NCBI GenBank assembly: GCA_018384835.1
Contig: JAHAYB010000071.1
Span: 1 to 5,043 of the forward strand
Length of the DNA: 5,043 bases
From: Comamonas sp.
GTDB lineage: Bacteria; Pseudomonadota; Gammaproteobacteria; Burkholderiales; Burkholderiaceae_C
Direction of reading: 5' to 3'
Shown here: positions 1-5,043 of the stretch, in pieces
Numbering within the stretch: the first letter of the stretch is position 1
Layout of the letters: every line of letters starts with the position of its first letter
Translations under genes and position numbers: made by a program
The notes under the pieces: model-generated
Database searches by the model: none
What the model saw: only the letters and a program-made list of their open reading frames with translations
Told to the model about the DNA's origin: nothing

Positions 1-1109
1 CCGCCAACGGCAGCGGCGTACATAAAGGGGCGGCCTAAAAACACCATGCGTGCGCCCAAGGCCAGGGCTTTGAGCACATCGGAGCCACGGCGCACGCCGC
101 TGTCCATCAGCACGGTAGTGGTGTGGCCTACCGCATCCACAATATGCGGCAGCATCACCAAGGGGGAGACGGCACCGTCAAGCTGGCGGCCACCGTGGTT
201 GGAGACAATAATTCCATCCGCCCCCAGTGCTTGGGCGTGCTGGGCATCGGCCACGCTCAAGATGCCTTTAATCACCATATTGCCCTGCCAGCGCTGGCGT
301 ATGCGCTCCAGGTGCTGCCAGTTAAGGTGGTCGCGCCCCGTCGTGTCACGTATGGCGCTGCTGGAGAGCATGGGTGCGCCCCGTGTGGCAAAGGAGTTTT
401 CAAAGTGGGGCATGCCGTGCTTGAGCAAGGTGCGCAAAAACGTGCCCAGCAGCCAGCGTGGGCGCACCATGCCATCCCAAGCCAGGCGCAAAGATGGGCG
501 CAGCGGCATGGAAAAGCCTGTGCGCACATTGTTTTCGCGGTTCGCCCACACAGGAATATCTACTGTGACCACCAAAGTCTGAAAACCAGCGGCTGCAATG
601 CGCTCAATCAGCCCATCCATGCGGCTGCTGTCCCCGGGTAAATAGGCTTGGAACCAGGTGGACGGTGCGGCGCGGGCAACGTCTTCCATCGCAATCAAAG
701 AGGTGCCGCTCATGATGGCAGGAATGCCTTGCTGCGCTGCGGTTTGTGCCAGCACCAAATCCCCCCGATAGGCTGAAATAGCGCTGATGCCTACCGGCGC
801 GATGCCAAAAGGGCTGGCGTAGCGCTGGCCAAAAATATCTACCGCTTGCGTGCGTGCAGAAACATCGACCATCACGTTAGGGCAAAAGCCATAGCGGCCA
901 AAGCTGCTGCGGTTGGCCAGCAAGGAGGTGTTGTCTTCAGCCGCCCCGGCGATATAGCCAAACAAGGGGCGGGGCAGATGGGCACGAGCAGCCTGCTCAA
1001 AATCATCCAAAGACAGAATTTTTTGCAAGCGCTTGGGCAGCCCTTGGCGCGGACCATAAGCGGCCTGGGCGCGGGCGGCAGGGGGGGAAGAAGACAAAGG
1101 GGCAGACAT
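1..1109 (-). CDS. FMN-dependent alpha-hydroxy-acid oxidase/dehydrogenase (LldD-like), 3' end cut off by window edge
   Basis: Oxidises an (S)-2-hydroxy acid (lactate, glycolate or mandelate type) to the 2-oxo acid with FMN. The visible 369 codons carry the whole catalytic set of the family by comparison with spinach glycolate oxidase: Tyr52 in GYIAGAAED, Tyr156 in FQAYLPGD, Asp184 in TVDIP, Arg191, Lys281 in VIKGI, and the signature SNHGGRQLD at 303-311 with catalytic His305 and substrate-binding Arg308. DSGVRRG (336-342) and GR (359-360) fit the FMN-phosphate site. About 25-30 C-terminal residues are missing off the left edge. The long basic/hydrophobic loop around residues 200-260 (RPRWLLGTFLRTLLKHG) resembles the membrane-associated, quinone-linked LldD/MdlB branch rather than soluble oxidases; that is inference. 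The ATG at 1109 has no good Shine-Dalgarno sequence and precedes a Pro/Ala/Ser-rich extension of about 30 residues, so the start is less certain than the identity. It lies 45 nt after the esterase gene on the same strand, probably co-transcribed. The exact substrate cannot be told. Confidence 0.93.
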   Translation of the reverse strand, partial: MSAPLSSSPPAARAQAAYGPRQGLPKRLQKILSLDDFEQAARAHLPRPLFGYIAGAAEDNTSLLANRSSFGRYGFCPNVMVDVSARTQAVDIFGQRYASPFGIAPVGISAISAYRGDLVLAQTAAQQGIPAIMSGTSLIAMEDVARAAPSTWFQAYLPGDSSRMDGLIERIAAAGFQTLVVTVDIPVWANRENNVRTGFSMPLRPSLRLAWDGMVRPRWLLGTFLRTLLKHGMPHFENSFATRGAPMLSSSAIRDTTGRDHLNWQHLERIRQRWQGNMVIKGILSVADAQHAQALGADGIIVSNHGGRQLDGAVSPLVMLPHIVDAVGHTTTVLMDSGVRRGSDVLKALALGARMVFLGRPFMYAAAVG

Positions 1110-1154
1110 CGGCAATCGACAAAGAAGAAGCGGCAAGTGCCAGTAGGCGCTGCA

Positions 1155-1835
1155 TCACAGCAACCAACCTTGGCTACTTAAAAAAGCCATCAGCCCCTGG
1201 GCATATTGGGCATAGCCTTGCGTGTTGGCATGGATTTGGTCAGAGCGCCAGTCTGCATTAGAGAGCACTTGTGACCAGCCTTTGGCATAAACGGGTACGT
1301 CCAGCGCTTTGCCTAGCTCGGCGTAGAGGGGGTGGTCGCTCAAGCGCCCAGTGCTGGCGGCTAGCACAGAAAACTGCGGCACGGCCAGCAGCAGCACCTG
1401 CGCCCCACTGTCTTGGGCTAGTTGCACTATCTGACGAATGTTGTCCTGCGTGGTTGGGCGGTCAATTTGGCGTAAAAAATCATTGCCGCCGATGCCCACA
1501 ATCACCAGCTCGGGCTGATGCGTTTGGAGCAAATCGGGCAAACGCGCCAACGCCTGGGCGCTGGTGTCGCCCGAAACACCGGCATTGACCACCGTCCAGC
1601 CACTGGCCTCTTGCAACAAAGAAGGCCATGCGCCTTGGGCATCCGTGCCCACCCCTTGGGTTAGGGAATCGCCCAAGGCCAGCACCGTTGCGCCCGACTC
1701 TAAAGCGGGGTATTGGGAGTGGGAGCGGCTTTTTTTGCCGCAAGCAGCCAAGGTGCCCACTGCCAAACTAGCCAGCAAGAAACGGCGGCGTAGCAATAGG
1801 TGCGGTAGGTGTGGTGGGTAGTTAGGGTGCAGCAT
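1155..1835 (-). CDS. SGNH/GDSL-family arylesterase or TesA-like thioesterase, predicted lipoprotein
   Basis: Hydrolase of the SGNH superfamily, similar along its length to E. coli TesA (thioesterase I/protease I/lysophospholipase L1). Numbered from the ATG at 1835 (226 aa), block I is LALGDSLTQG with nucleophile Ser57, block II NAGVSGDTS with oxyanion Gly89, block III GIGGND with Asn118, and block V DQIH with Asp199 and His202, so the active site is complete. The N-terminus has LLLRRRFLLASLAVGTLAAC: arginines, a hydrophobic stretch and a lipobox LAAC ending at Cys32, which predicts a lipoprotein. RRRFL also fits the twin-arginine pattern RRxFL, so Tat export is possible. A TTG at 1844 is in frame, but a GAAAGG Shine-Dalgarno sequence (1846-1851) lies 10 nt before the ATG and only 1 nt before that TTG, so the ATG is preferred. 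First gene of the minus-strand pair with the FMN oxidase. Natural substrate unknown; thioesterase and arylesterase are both possible. Confidence 0.9.
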   Translation of the reverse strand: MLHPNYPPHLPHLLLRRRFLLASLAVGTLAACGKKSRSHSQYPALESGATVLALGDSLTQGVGTDAQGAWPSLLQEASGWTVVNAGVSGDTSAQALARLPDLLQTHQPELVIVGIGGNDFLRQIDRPTTQDNIRQIVQLAQDSGAQVLLLAVPQFSVLAASTGRLSDHPLYAELGKALDVPVYAKGWSQVLSNADWRSDQIHANTQGYAQYAQGLMAFLSSQGWLL

Positions 1836-1858
1836 CGGTAGCAAGCCTTTCAGAAAGT

Positions 1859-1878
1859 GACAATCGTTGCAAATTGTC
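1859..1878. promoter_or_regulatory. Inverted repeat upstream of the esterase gene, possible operator
   Basis: GACAAT and ATTGTC form perfect 6-bp arms separated by 8 bp (CGTTGCAA). The repeat lies just ahead of the esterase Shine-Dalgarno sequence, in the roughly 90-nt space between that gene and the efp terminator where the esterase promoter must lie. No convincing -35/-10 pair could be fixed. An operator role is inference; arms this short also arise by chance. Confidence 0.25.
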
Positions 1879-1927
1879 GCCTACTCCAGCTATTCACTCT
1901 AGGCATCTATGGAGGATGCAAGCAGAT

Positions 1928-1972
1928 AAAAAAATACCCCAAACCTAGGCCAGCGATGCCAGGGTTTGGGGT
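1928..1972 (-). terminator. Rho-independent terminator downstream of efp
   Basis: On the minus strand, ten consecutive bases, ACCCCAAACC (1972-1963), pair with GGTTTGGGGT (1945-1936). An inner GGC/GCC pairing lies in the loop, and the stem is followed by A and then a run of seven T (1934-1928). It sits about 50 nt after the efp stop codon and before the esterase gene, so it should end the efp transcript and isolate the downstream pair. This is a strong intrinsic-terminator signature read directly from the sequence. Confidence 0.92.
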
Positions 1973-2019
1973 GGAGGCGTTTATGCACCAAAGCAGTGCT
2001 GGTAACGCAAAAAGCGTGG

Positions 2020-2574
2020 TTAGACGCGCTTGCGGTATTCACCGGTGCGGGTATCTACCTCAATTTTGTCGCCTTGGTCCACGAAGATGGGCACTGCCAC
2101 TTCAAAATCGGTGGCCAGTTTGGCAGGCTTGAGCACCTTGCCCGAGGTATCGCCCTTGACGGCTGGCTCAGTCCAAGTAATTTCGCGCACTACGATGGTG
2201 GGCAGCTCAATGGAGATGGCTTTGCCGTCGTAGAACACCACTTCGGCCTGCATACCGTCTTCTAGGTAATTCAGCGCGTCGCCCATGTTCTCGGCCTCTA
2301 CCTCGTACTGGTTGTACTCTTCATCCATCCAGACGTACATAGGGTCAGCGAAGTAGGAGTAGGAGCATTCTTTCTTATCCAAAATGACGTTGTCGATTTT
2401 GTCATCGGCCTTAAACACCACCTCGGTGCCGGTGTTGCTCAACAAGCCCTTGAGCTTCATACGAACCGTGGCCGCACCACGGCCACCACGGGCGTACTCG
2501 GTGCGCAGCACAATCATGGGGTCTTTGCCGTGCATGATGACGTTGCCAGCGCGAATTTCTTGAGCAATTTTCAT
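2020..2574 (-). CDS. efp: Translation elongation factor P
   Basis: EF-P binds between the P and E sites of the ribosome and relieves stalling at consecutive prolines. The 184-residue product is full length (family about 185-190) and matches betaproteobacterial EF-P throughout: the N-terminal KOW-like domain from [19 protein letters not shown], the acidic middle OB domain (DADDK-like [33 protein letters not shown]), and a C-terminal OB domain ending [10 protein letters not shown]. The tip of the domain I loop reads YARGGRGAA with arginine at position 32, the residue rhamnosylated by EarP in Pseudomonas and Neisseria; lysine-type EF-Ps modified by EpmA/B carry Lys instead. An AGG lies 8 nt before the ATG. 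It is a single-gene unit: a strong terminator follows and the gene upstream is divergent. No earP is in the window, although in many betaproteobacteria it adjoins efp. Confidence 0.98.
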   Translation of the reverse strand: MKIAQEIRAGNVIMHGKDPMIVLRTEYARGGRGAATVRMKLKGLLSNTGTEVVFKADDKIDNVILDKKECSYSYFADPMYVWMDEEYNQYEVEAENMGDALNYLEDGMQAEVVFYDGKAISIELPTIVVREITWTEPAVKGDTSGKVLKPAKLATDFEVAVPIFVDQGDKIEVDTRTGEYRKRV

Positions 2575-2691
2575 AAACTGAACCTGGATTTTCCAAAAAC
2601 AAATGTGAGCCTAAAGCAGCGCCGCAGTGCCTGCGCTCCGCCCCAAGCCCTGGGGGTACAAAAGAAACCAATACCGCTGTCTTTGCTGCCT

Positions 2692-2728
2692 AAAGCATAT
2701 AAAGCACATGAGGCACATGAAACACATA
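2692..2728. repeat. Imperfect tandem repeat, 9-10 bp units
   Basis: Four adjacent related units are visible: AAAGCATAT, AAAGCACATG, AGGCACATG and AAACACATA. They sit roughly one helical turn apart in the divergent efp/yicC promoter region. They could be regulator or bending sites, or simple degenerate sequence. The AT-rich end (CATATAAAG) could also supply the efp -10 on the minus strand. Function is not known. Confidence 0.35.
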
Positions 2729-2811
2729 CAGCGCCTAAAACGCAGAACGTGCAAGCGGTAAACCGCGCATTTTAGCTTTTTTCCTTCGCGCTGCCTGCCA
2801 GCCTTAACCGG

Positions 2812-2817
2812 TATATA
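2812..2817 (+). promoter_or_regulatory. Candidate -10 element for yicC
   Basis: TATATA lies about 100 nt upstream of the yicC start in an otherwise GC-rich stretch. No recognisable -35 is found 16-18 bp upstream, so this is only the best local match to a sigma-70 -10. Confidence 0.25.
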
Positions 2818-2900
2818 GCATTAAAGGCCAGCGGTGGCACAATCGAGCGCTTGGCCAAACCGCCCTATCACCCATACCAAATACCCAGCAAACCTAGAAA

Positions 2901-2905
2901 AAAGG
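2901..2905 (+). promoter_or_regulatory. Shine-Dalgarno site deciding the yicC start
   Basis: AAAGG ends 8 nt before the ATG at 2914 but only 2 nt before the in-frame ATG at 2908. This favours the start giving [10 protein letters not shown], which also matches where YicC proteins normally begin (E. coli MIRSMTAYA). Confidence 0.65.
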
Positions 2906-2913
2906 CAATGCCC

Positions 2914-3843
2914 ATGCCCGTTTACAGCATGACCGGATACGCCAGCGCACAATACGCGCCGGCCAGCAGTGATGCCCCCTCCTCCTCCCAGACCCCGCAC
3001 ACCAAGCTGGGGCTGGAGATTCGTGCGGTCAACAGCCGCTTTTTGGATTTGAGCTTTCGCCTGCCCGATGAGCTGCGCACCCAAGAGCCTGCGCTGCGCA
3101 CCCTGCTAGGGCAAAAGCTCAAGCGCGGCAAAGTTGAGGTACGCGCCGCCTTTGACCAAGACAGCAGCAGCCAGCTGCCCCAGCCCAGTAGCGCCTTGCT
3201 CCAGCGCCTAGGCGGTGTGCAAGACATGGTGCAATCGTGGCTGCCGCAGGCACGCGCCCTGAGCGTGGCGGATGTGCTGCGCCTAGCAGGCCAAAGCCCC
3301 TTGCCGCAAGAAGACTGGGCGCAGGTGGTTGCCAACTTAGCGCAAGAGGCCGTTACCAGCCTGCTCGATGCCCGCGCCCGCGAGGGCGAGCGCCTAGCGG
3401 CCATGCTGCAACAGCGCCTAGAGCAACTACGTGCGCTGGCAGAGCAGGCCGCCCCCCTGATTCCCAAGCTGGTTGAGCAGCAGCGCCAGCGTTTTTTAGA
3501 GCGCTGGCAAGAAGCCATGGCACTCGCCCAGCCCCAGGCTGTGCCCAGCACCCAGGCCAGCCAAGCAGGGCAAGAGCGTGCCTTGGCAGAGGCCACCTCC
3601 TTTGCCATTCGCATTGACGTGGCTGAAGAACTTACGCGCCTGCAAGCGCACCTGCAAGAAATTGAGCGCCTACTCAAAAAAGGTGGCGAAGCTGGTAAGC
3701 GCCTAGATTTTTTAATTCAAGAGCTGCACCGCGAGGCCAACACCCTTGGCTCCAAATCCACCACCTTAGAGCTGACCCGCATCAGCGTGGATATGAAGGT
3801 GCTCATCGAGCAGATGCGCGAGCAAGTACAAAATATTGAATAA
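2914..3843 (+). CDS. yicC: YicC/YloC-family endoribonuclease
   Basis: YicC-family proteins are endoribonucleases; in E. coli YicC is reported to act on small RNAs such as RyhB. The 309-residue product has the N-terminal YicC domain beginning SMTGYA (5-10), with [22 protein letters not shown] (34-55) matching E. coli MRSVNQRYLETYFRLPEQFR, then RGKVEVR (71-77). A central helical region rich in Arg, Glu, Gln and Ala (about 150-205) follows. The C-terminal DUF1732 part has [16 protein letters not shown] (231-246), [22 protein letters not shown] (261-282) and [15 protein letters not shown] at the end, nearly identical to E. coli. It is about 20 residues longer than E. coli YicC (287) because of a Ser/Pro-rich insert at about 13-30 and a Pro/Gln/Ser insert at about 206-220. 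Earlier in-frame starts (TTG 2851, ATG 2908) are disfavoured by ribosome-site spacing. First gene of the yicC-gmk-rpoZ block. Confidence 0.95.
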   Translation: MPVYSMTGYASAQYAPASSDAPSSSQTPHTKLGLEIRAVNSRFLDLSFRLPDELRTQEPALRTLLGQKLKRGKVEVRAAFDQDSSSQLPQPSSALLQRLGGVQDMVQSWLPQARALSVADVLRLAGQSPLPQEDWAQVVANLAQEAVTSLLDARAREGERLAAMLQQRLEQLRALAEQAAPLIPKLVEQQRQRFLERWQEAMALAQPQAVPSTQASQAGQERALAEATSFAIRIDVAEELTRLQAHLQEIERLLKKGGEAGKRLDFLIQELHREANTLGSKSTTLELTRISVDMKVLIEQMREQVQNIE

Positions 3844-3857
3844 CCCCCCCAGCGCCC

Positions 3858-3881
3858 AATCACCTAATCACCTAATCACCC
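3858..3881. repeat. Three tandem copies of an 8-bp unit upstream of gmk
   Basis: AATCACCT occurs twice and is followed by AATCACCC, in the 94-nt space between the yicC stop and the gmk ATG. A run of seven C (3844-3850) lies directly before it. The unit length is not a multiple of three, so copy-number change would shift any reading frame crossing it. No function is known. Confidence 0.7.
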
Positions 3882-3937
3882 AGGTAGTGAGCCGCCGCTC
3901 TTTTTGGCAGACAATCAACGCCTTTGCGCCAACGCTT

Positions 3938-4567
3938 ATGCAATCCCAACAGCCCGGAAATCTTTTTGTTGTTGCCGCCCCCAGCGGGGCTGGCAAATCC
4001 AGCTTGGTCAAAGCCTTGCGCTCTTTTGATGCGCGGGTTTACCCCTCTGTCTCACACACCACGCGTGCGCCACGCGGTCAAGAAAAGCATGGGCGCGAAT
4101 ACTTCTTCGCCTCAGAAGCTGAGTTTGATGCCATGGTCAGTGCCGATGCCTTTATCGAGTGGGCCAACGTCCACGGCAAGCGCTACGGCACGTCGAAAAA
4201 AGGCATCCAAGAGCGCCTAGCCAATGGCGACGATGTGCTGCTAGAAATTGACTACCAAGGCGCTTTGCAGGTACGCGCCACCTTTGCCCAGGCGGTGCTG
4301 ATTTTTATTCTGCCCCCCAGTTGGGAAGAGCTACGCGCCCGCCTAGAAAATCGCGGCGAAGATGCCCCCGAGGTGATTGACCTGCGCATGAAAAATGCCG
4401 CCCAAGAGATGGCACAAGTGCATCAATTTGACTTCGTTATAATCAACGAGTTATTTGAAACCGCGCTGTTTGACCTGAAAACCATCATCCACGCCCAGCG
4501 CCTGCAATACCAAAGCCAGCGGCGTTTACGCGCAGATGTGTTTACCTCTTTGAACCTCATGCCATAG
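3938..4567 (+). CDS. gmk: Guanylate kinase
   Basis: Phosphorylates GMP (and dGMP) to GDP with ATP, in the cytoplasm, an essential step toward GTP and (p)ppGpp. The 209-residue product, taken from the ATG at 3938, has the P-loop APSGAGKSS (14-22, with Ala replacing the usual first Gly), the GMP-binding segment [21 protein letters not shown] (37-57, with Ser39, Arg43, Arg53 and Tyr55), [15 protein letters not shown] (72-86, Glu74 and Tyr83), LEIDYQGA (102-109, Asp105), the lid arginines near ENRGED (137-142) and Arg150, and DFVIINE (165-171). Length is normal for the family. No clear Shine-Dalgarno sequence precedes this ATG. The frame stays open upstream to a TTG at 3836 that overlaps the yicC stop, which would add 34 residues unlike guanylate kinase, so the short form is preferred. 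Same strand as yicC, 94 nt downstream, probably co-transcribed. Confidence 0.96.
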   Translation: MQSQQPGNLFVVAAPSGAGKSSLVKALRSFDARVYPSVSHTTRAPRGQEKHGREYFFASEAEFDAMVSADAFIEWANVHGKRYGTSKKGIQERLANGDDVLLEIDYQGALQVRATFAQAVLIFILPPSWEELRARLENRGEDAPEVIDLRMKNAAQEMAQVHQFDFVIINELFETALFDLKTIIHAQRLQYQSQRRLRADVFTSLNLMP

Positions 4568-4578
4568 CCCTAGCAAAA

Positions 4579-4615
4579 GTCCACCACACTGCACGCCGGT
4601 GGTGACGTTTTTTTT
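4579..4615 (+). terminator. Rho-independent terminator after gmk (first of two)
   Basis: CACCAC (4582-4587) pairs with GTGGTG (4599-4604), extended past a bulged C by GT/AC (4579-4580 with 4605-4606). After one G comes a run of eight T (4608-4615). It begins 12 nt after the gmk stop codon, where a terminator for yicC-gmk would be expected. Confidence 0.75.
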
Positions 4616-4626
4616 GCAACTAGCCC

Positions 4627-4662
4627 CCCGCCCTCGCCAAGCCATTGGTAGGCGGGCTTTTT
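4627..4662 (+). terminator. Second terminator-like hairpin, just upstream of rpoZ
   Basis: CCCGCC (4627-4632) pairs with GGCGGG (4651-4656), and the large loop holds an inner CCAA/TTGG stem (4637-4640 with 4645-4648). A C and five T follow (4658-4662). It comes 11 nt after the first T-run and ends 38 nt before the rpoZ ATG. It could be a backup terminator for gmk or an attenuator for rpoZ; the sequence does not decide between them. Confidence 0.65.
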
Positions 4663-4700
4663 CACTTATTCATAACGCTATTTAGCCCGGAGTTTCCCTT

Positions 4701-4904
4701 ATGGCTCGTATTACTGTTGAAGACTGCCTAGAGCACATCCCTAACCGCTTCCAATTGGTGCTGGCCGCCACCTACCGCGCTCGCATGTTGCACCAAGGCC
4801 ACGCCCCCAAGGTCGAATGCCAAAACAAGCCCGGCGTAACCGCTTTGCGTGAGATTGCGCAAGGCAAGATTGGCCTAGAGATGCTTAAAAAAGTACCCAG
4901 CTAA
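4701..4904 (+). CDS. rpoZ: DNA-directed RNA polymerase omega subunit
   Basis: Omega wraps the beta-prime C-terminal region and aids assembly of RNA polymerase; in proteobacteria it also forms part of a ppGpp site. The 67-residue product is the usual length for betaproteobacteria (E. coli 91) and has the conserved [21 protein letters not shown]-terminus, the helix [12 protein letters not shown] (23-34), and [21 protein letters not shown] (42-62). The start is well supported by GGAG at 4689-4692, 8 nt before the ATG. Gene order gmk-rpoZ is widely conserved, usually followed by spoT; spoT is not recognisable in the remaining 139 nt. Two terminator-like hairpins separate it from gmk, so it may need its own promoter in the 38 nt after them or within the second hairpin; a TATTTA at 4679-4684 is a weak -10 candidate. 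Confidence 0.97.
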   Translation: MARITVEDCLEHIPNRFQLVLAATYRARMLHQGHAPKVECQNKPGVTALREIAQGKIGLEMLKKVPS

Positions 4905-4946
4905 ACCGCCTTCAAGCCCAGCCTATTTACCAAAATGTGCAGAAAG

Positions 4947-5014
4947 CCCCGTCATTCATGGCGGGGATGGATAGCACGGATGCCGAAGGCATCCTAAAAC
5001 GCCAGTATATTCAC
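4947..5014 (+). mobile_element. Structured pair of hairpins, possible orphan right end / omega-RNA remnant of an IS200/IS605-type element
   Basis: Two strong hairpins lie 11 nt apart in the non-coding stretch after rpoZ. The first is CCCCGTC-ATTCAT-GGCGGGG (4947-4966, seven pairs including one G-U). The second is GGATGCC-GAA-GGCATCC (4978-4994, seven perfect pairs). Neither is followed by a T-run, so they do not look like terminators. The sequence GAAAGCCCCGTC...GGCGGGGATGGATAG reads in one frame as ESPVIHGGDG-stop, reminiscent of TnpB C-termini, whose coding ends run into the omega-RNA scaffold. A TTCAC (5010-5014) could mark the element end. No tnpA or tnpB coding sequence is present, so at most this is a solo end or a small non-autonomous derivative. 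The resemblance is from memory, without alignment. Alternatives are a REP-like repeat or a structured leader for the next gene. Confidence 0.38.
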
Positions 5015-5043
5015 TGACATCTATGCAACGCCTCCAAGCCTTC

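Larger units (their letters stand above)
2575..2913. other. Divergent intergenic region between efp and yicC
   Basis: These 339 nt contain no credible gene and must hold the promoters for efp (minus) and yicC (plus). Visible elements are: a hairpin CGCAG-TGC-CTGCG (2623-2635) and a second, CCCCA-AGCCC-TGGGG (2641-2655), both of which would lie in the efp leader if transcription starts upstream of them; an AT-rich imperfect repeat (2692-2728); a small GCGG-TAAA-CCGC hairpin (2755-2766); and a TATATA (2812-2817) that could be the -10 of yicC. No good -35 matches were found, so exact promoters are not called. The short open frames here look like noise. Confidence 0.6.

Noticed and set aside
46..641. 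Plus-strand open frames opposite the oxidase gene
   Set aside because: They are antisense shadows of a gene whose minus-strand translation carries the full FMN hydroxy-acid dehydrogenase motif set; their own translations resemble no known family.
1110..1155. ATG at 1155 overlapping the esterase stop as the oxidase start
   Set aside because: It makes an ATGA overlap that looks like translational coupling, but it is out of frame with the oxidase.
2530..2775. Plus-strand open frame in the efp/yicC intergenic region
   Set aside because: The AHEAHETH-like product comes from the short DNA repeat, the frame overlaps the efp start on the other strand, and no ribosome site or homology is apparent.
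2922..3677. Long minus-strand open frame opposite yicC
   Set aside because: The Arg/Ser/Cys-rich translation is typical of antisense to a GC-rich gene, while the plus strand clearly encodes YicC to its C-terminus.
3904..3909. TTGGCA as a -35 for a private gmk promoter
   Set aside because: It matches five of six consensus bases, but no -10-like hexamer lies 16-19 bp downstream.
4947..4994. Terminator of rpoZ
   Set aside because: The hairpins are strong, but no T-run follows either one on the plus strand; on the minus strand only three T follow the first.
5023..5043. Possible start of a downstream gene (ATG, reading MQRLQAF)
   Set aside because: Only seven codons are visible, with no ribosome site, and they do not match a remembered SpoT N-terminus; too little to call.

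Overview
The window looks like a piece of chromosome from a betaproteobacterium, most likely Burkholderiales and close to the Comamonadaceae. This rests on four things: an EF-P with the arginine-type loop and the typical 184-residue betaproteobacterial sequence, a 67-residue RNA polymerase omega subunit starting [11 protein letters not shown], the yicC-gmk-rpoZ gene order, and moderately high GC. The family assignment comes from recognised protein sequences and was not computed.

Layout. Positions 1-1835 hold two minus-strand genes 45 nt apart: a TesA/arylesterase-like SGNH lipoprotein (1155-1835) followed by an FMN-dependent alpha-hydroxy-acid oxidase/dehydrogenase (1-1109). The oxidase runs off the left edge, so its C-terminus is missing. 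A short inverted repeat (1859-1878) lies just upstream of the esterase. A strong minus-strand terminator (1928-1972) separates this pair from efp (2020-2574, minus), which encodes elongation factor P. A 339-nt divergent intergenic region (2575-2913) lies between efp and the plus-strand block yicC (2914-3843), gmk (3938-4567) and rpoZ (4701-4904). Two consecutive intrinsic-terminator-like hairpins sit between gmk and rpoZ. The last 139 nt have no recognisable gene but contain two closely spaced perfect or near-perfect hairpins (4947-4966 and 4978-4994) that resemble the right end/omega-RNA region of IS200/IS605-type elements.

How the genes relate. yicC (endoribonuclease), gmk (guanylate kinase) and rpoZ (omega subunit) form a conserved housekeeping neighbourhood linking RNA turnover, the GMP/GDP/GTP pool and RNA polymerase assembly. 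spoT often follows rpoZ but is not visible here. efp is a stand-alone translation gene. The oxidase and esterase are metabolic or envelope genes with no clear functional link to the rest.

Most of the window is ordinary core genome. The best lead for something unexpected is the structured stretch after rpoZ. The tandem terminators before rpoZ and the poorly defined start of gmk are secondary points.
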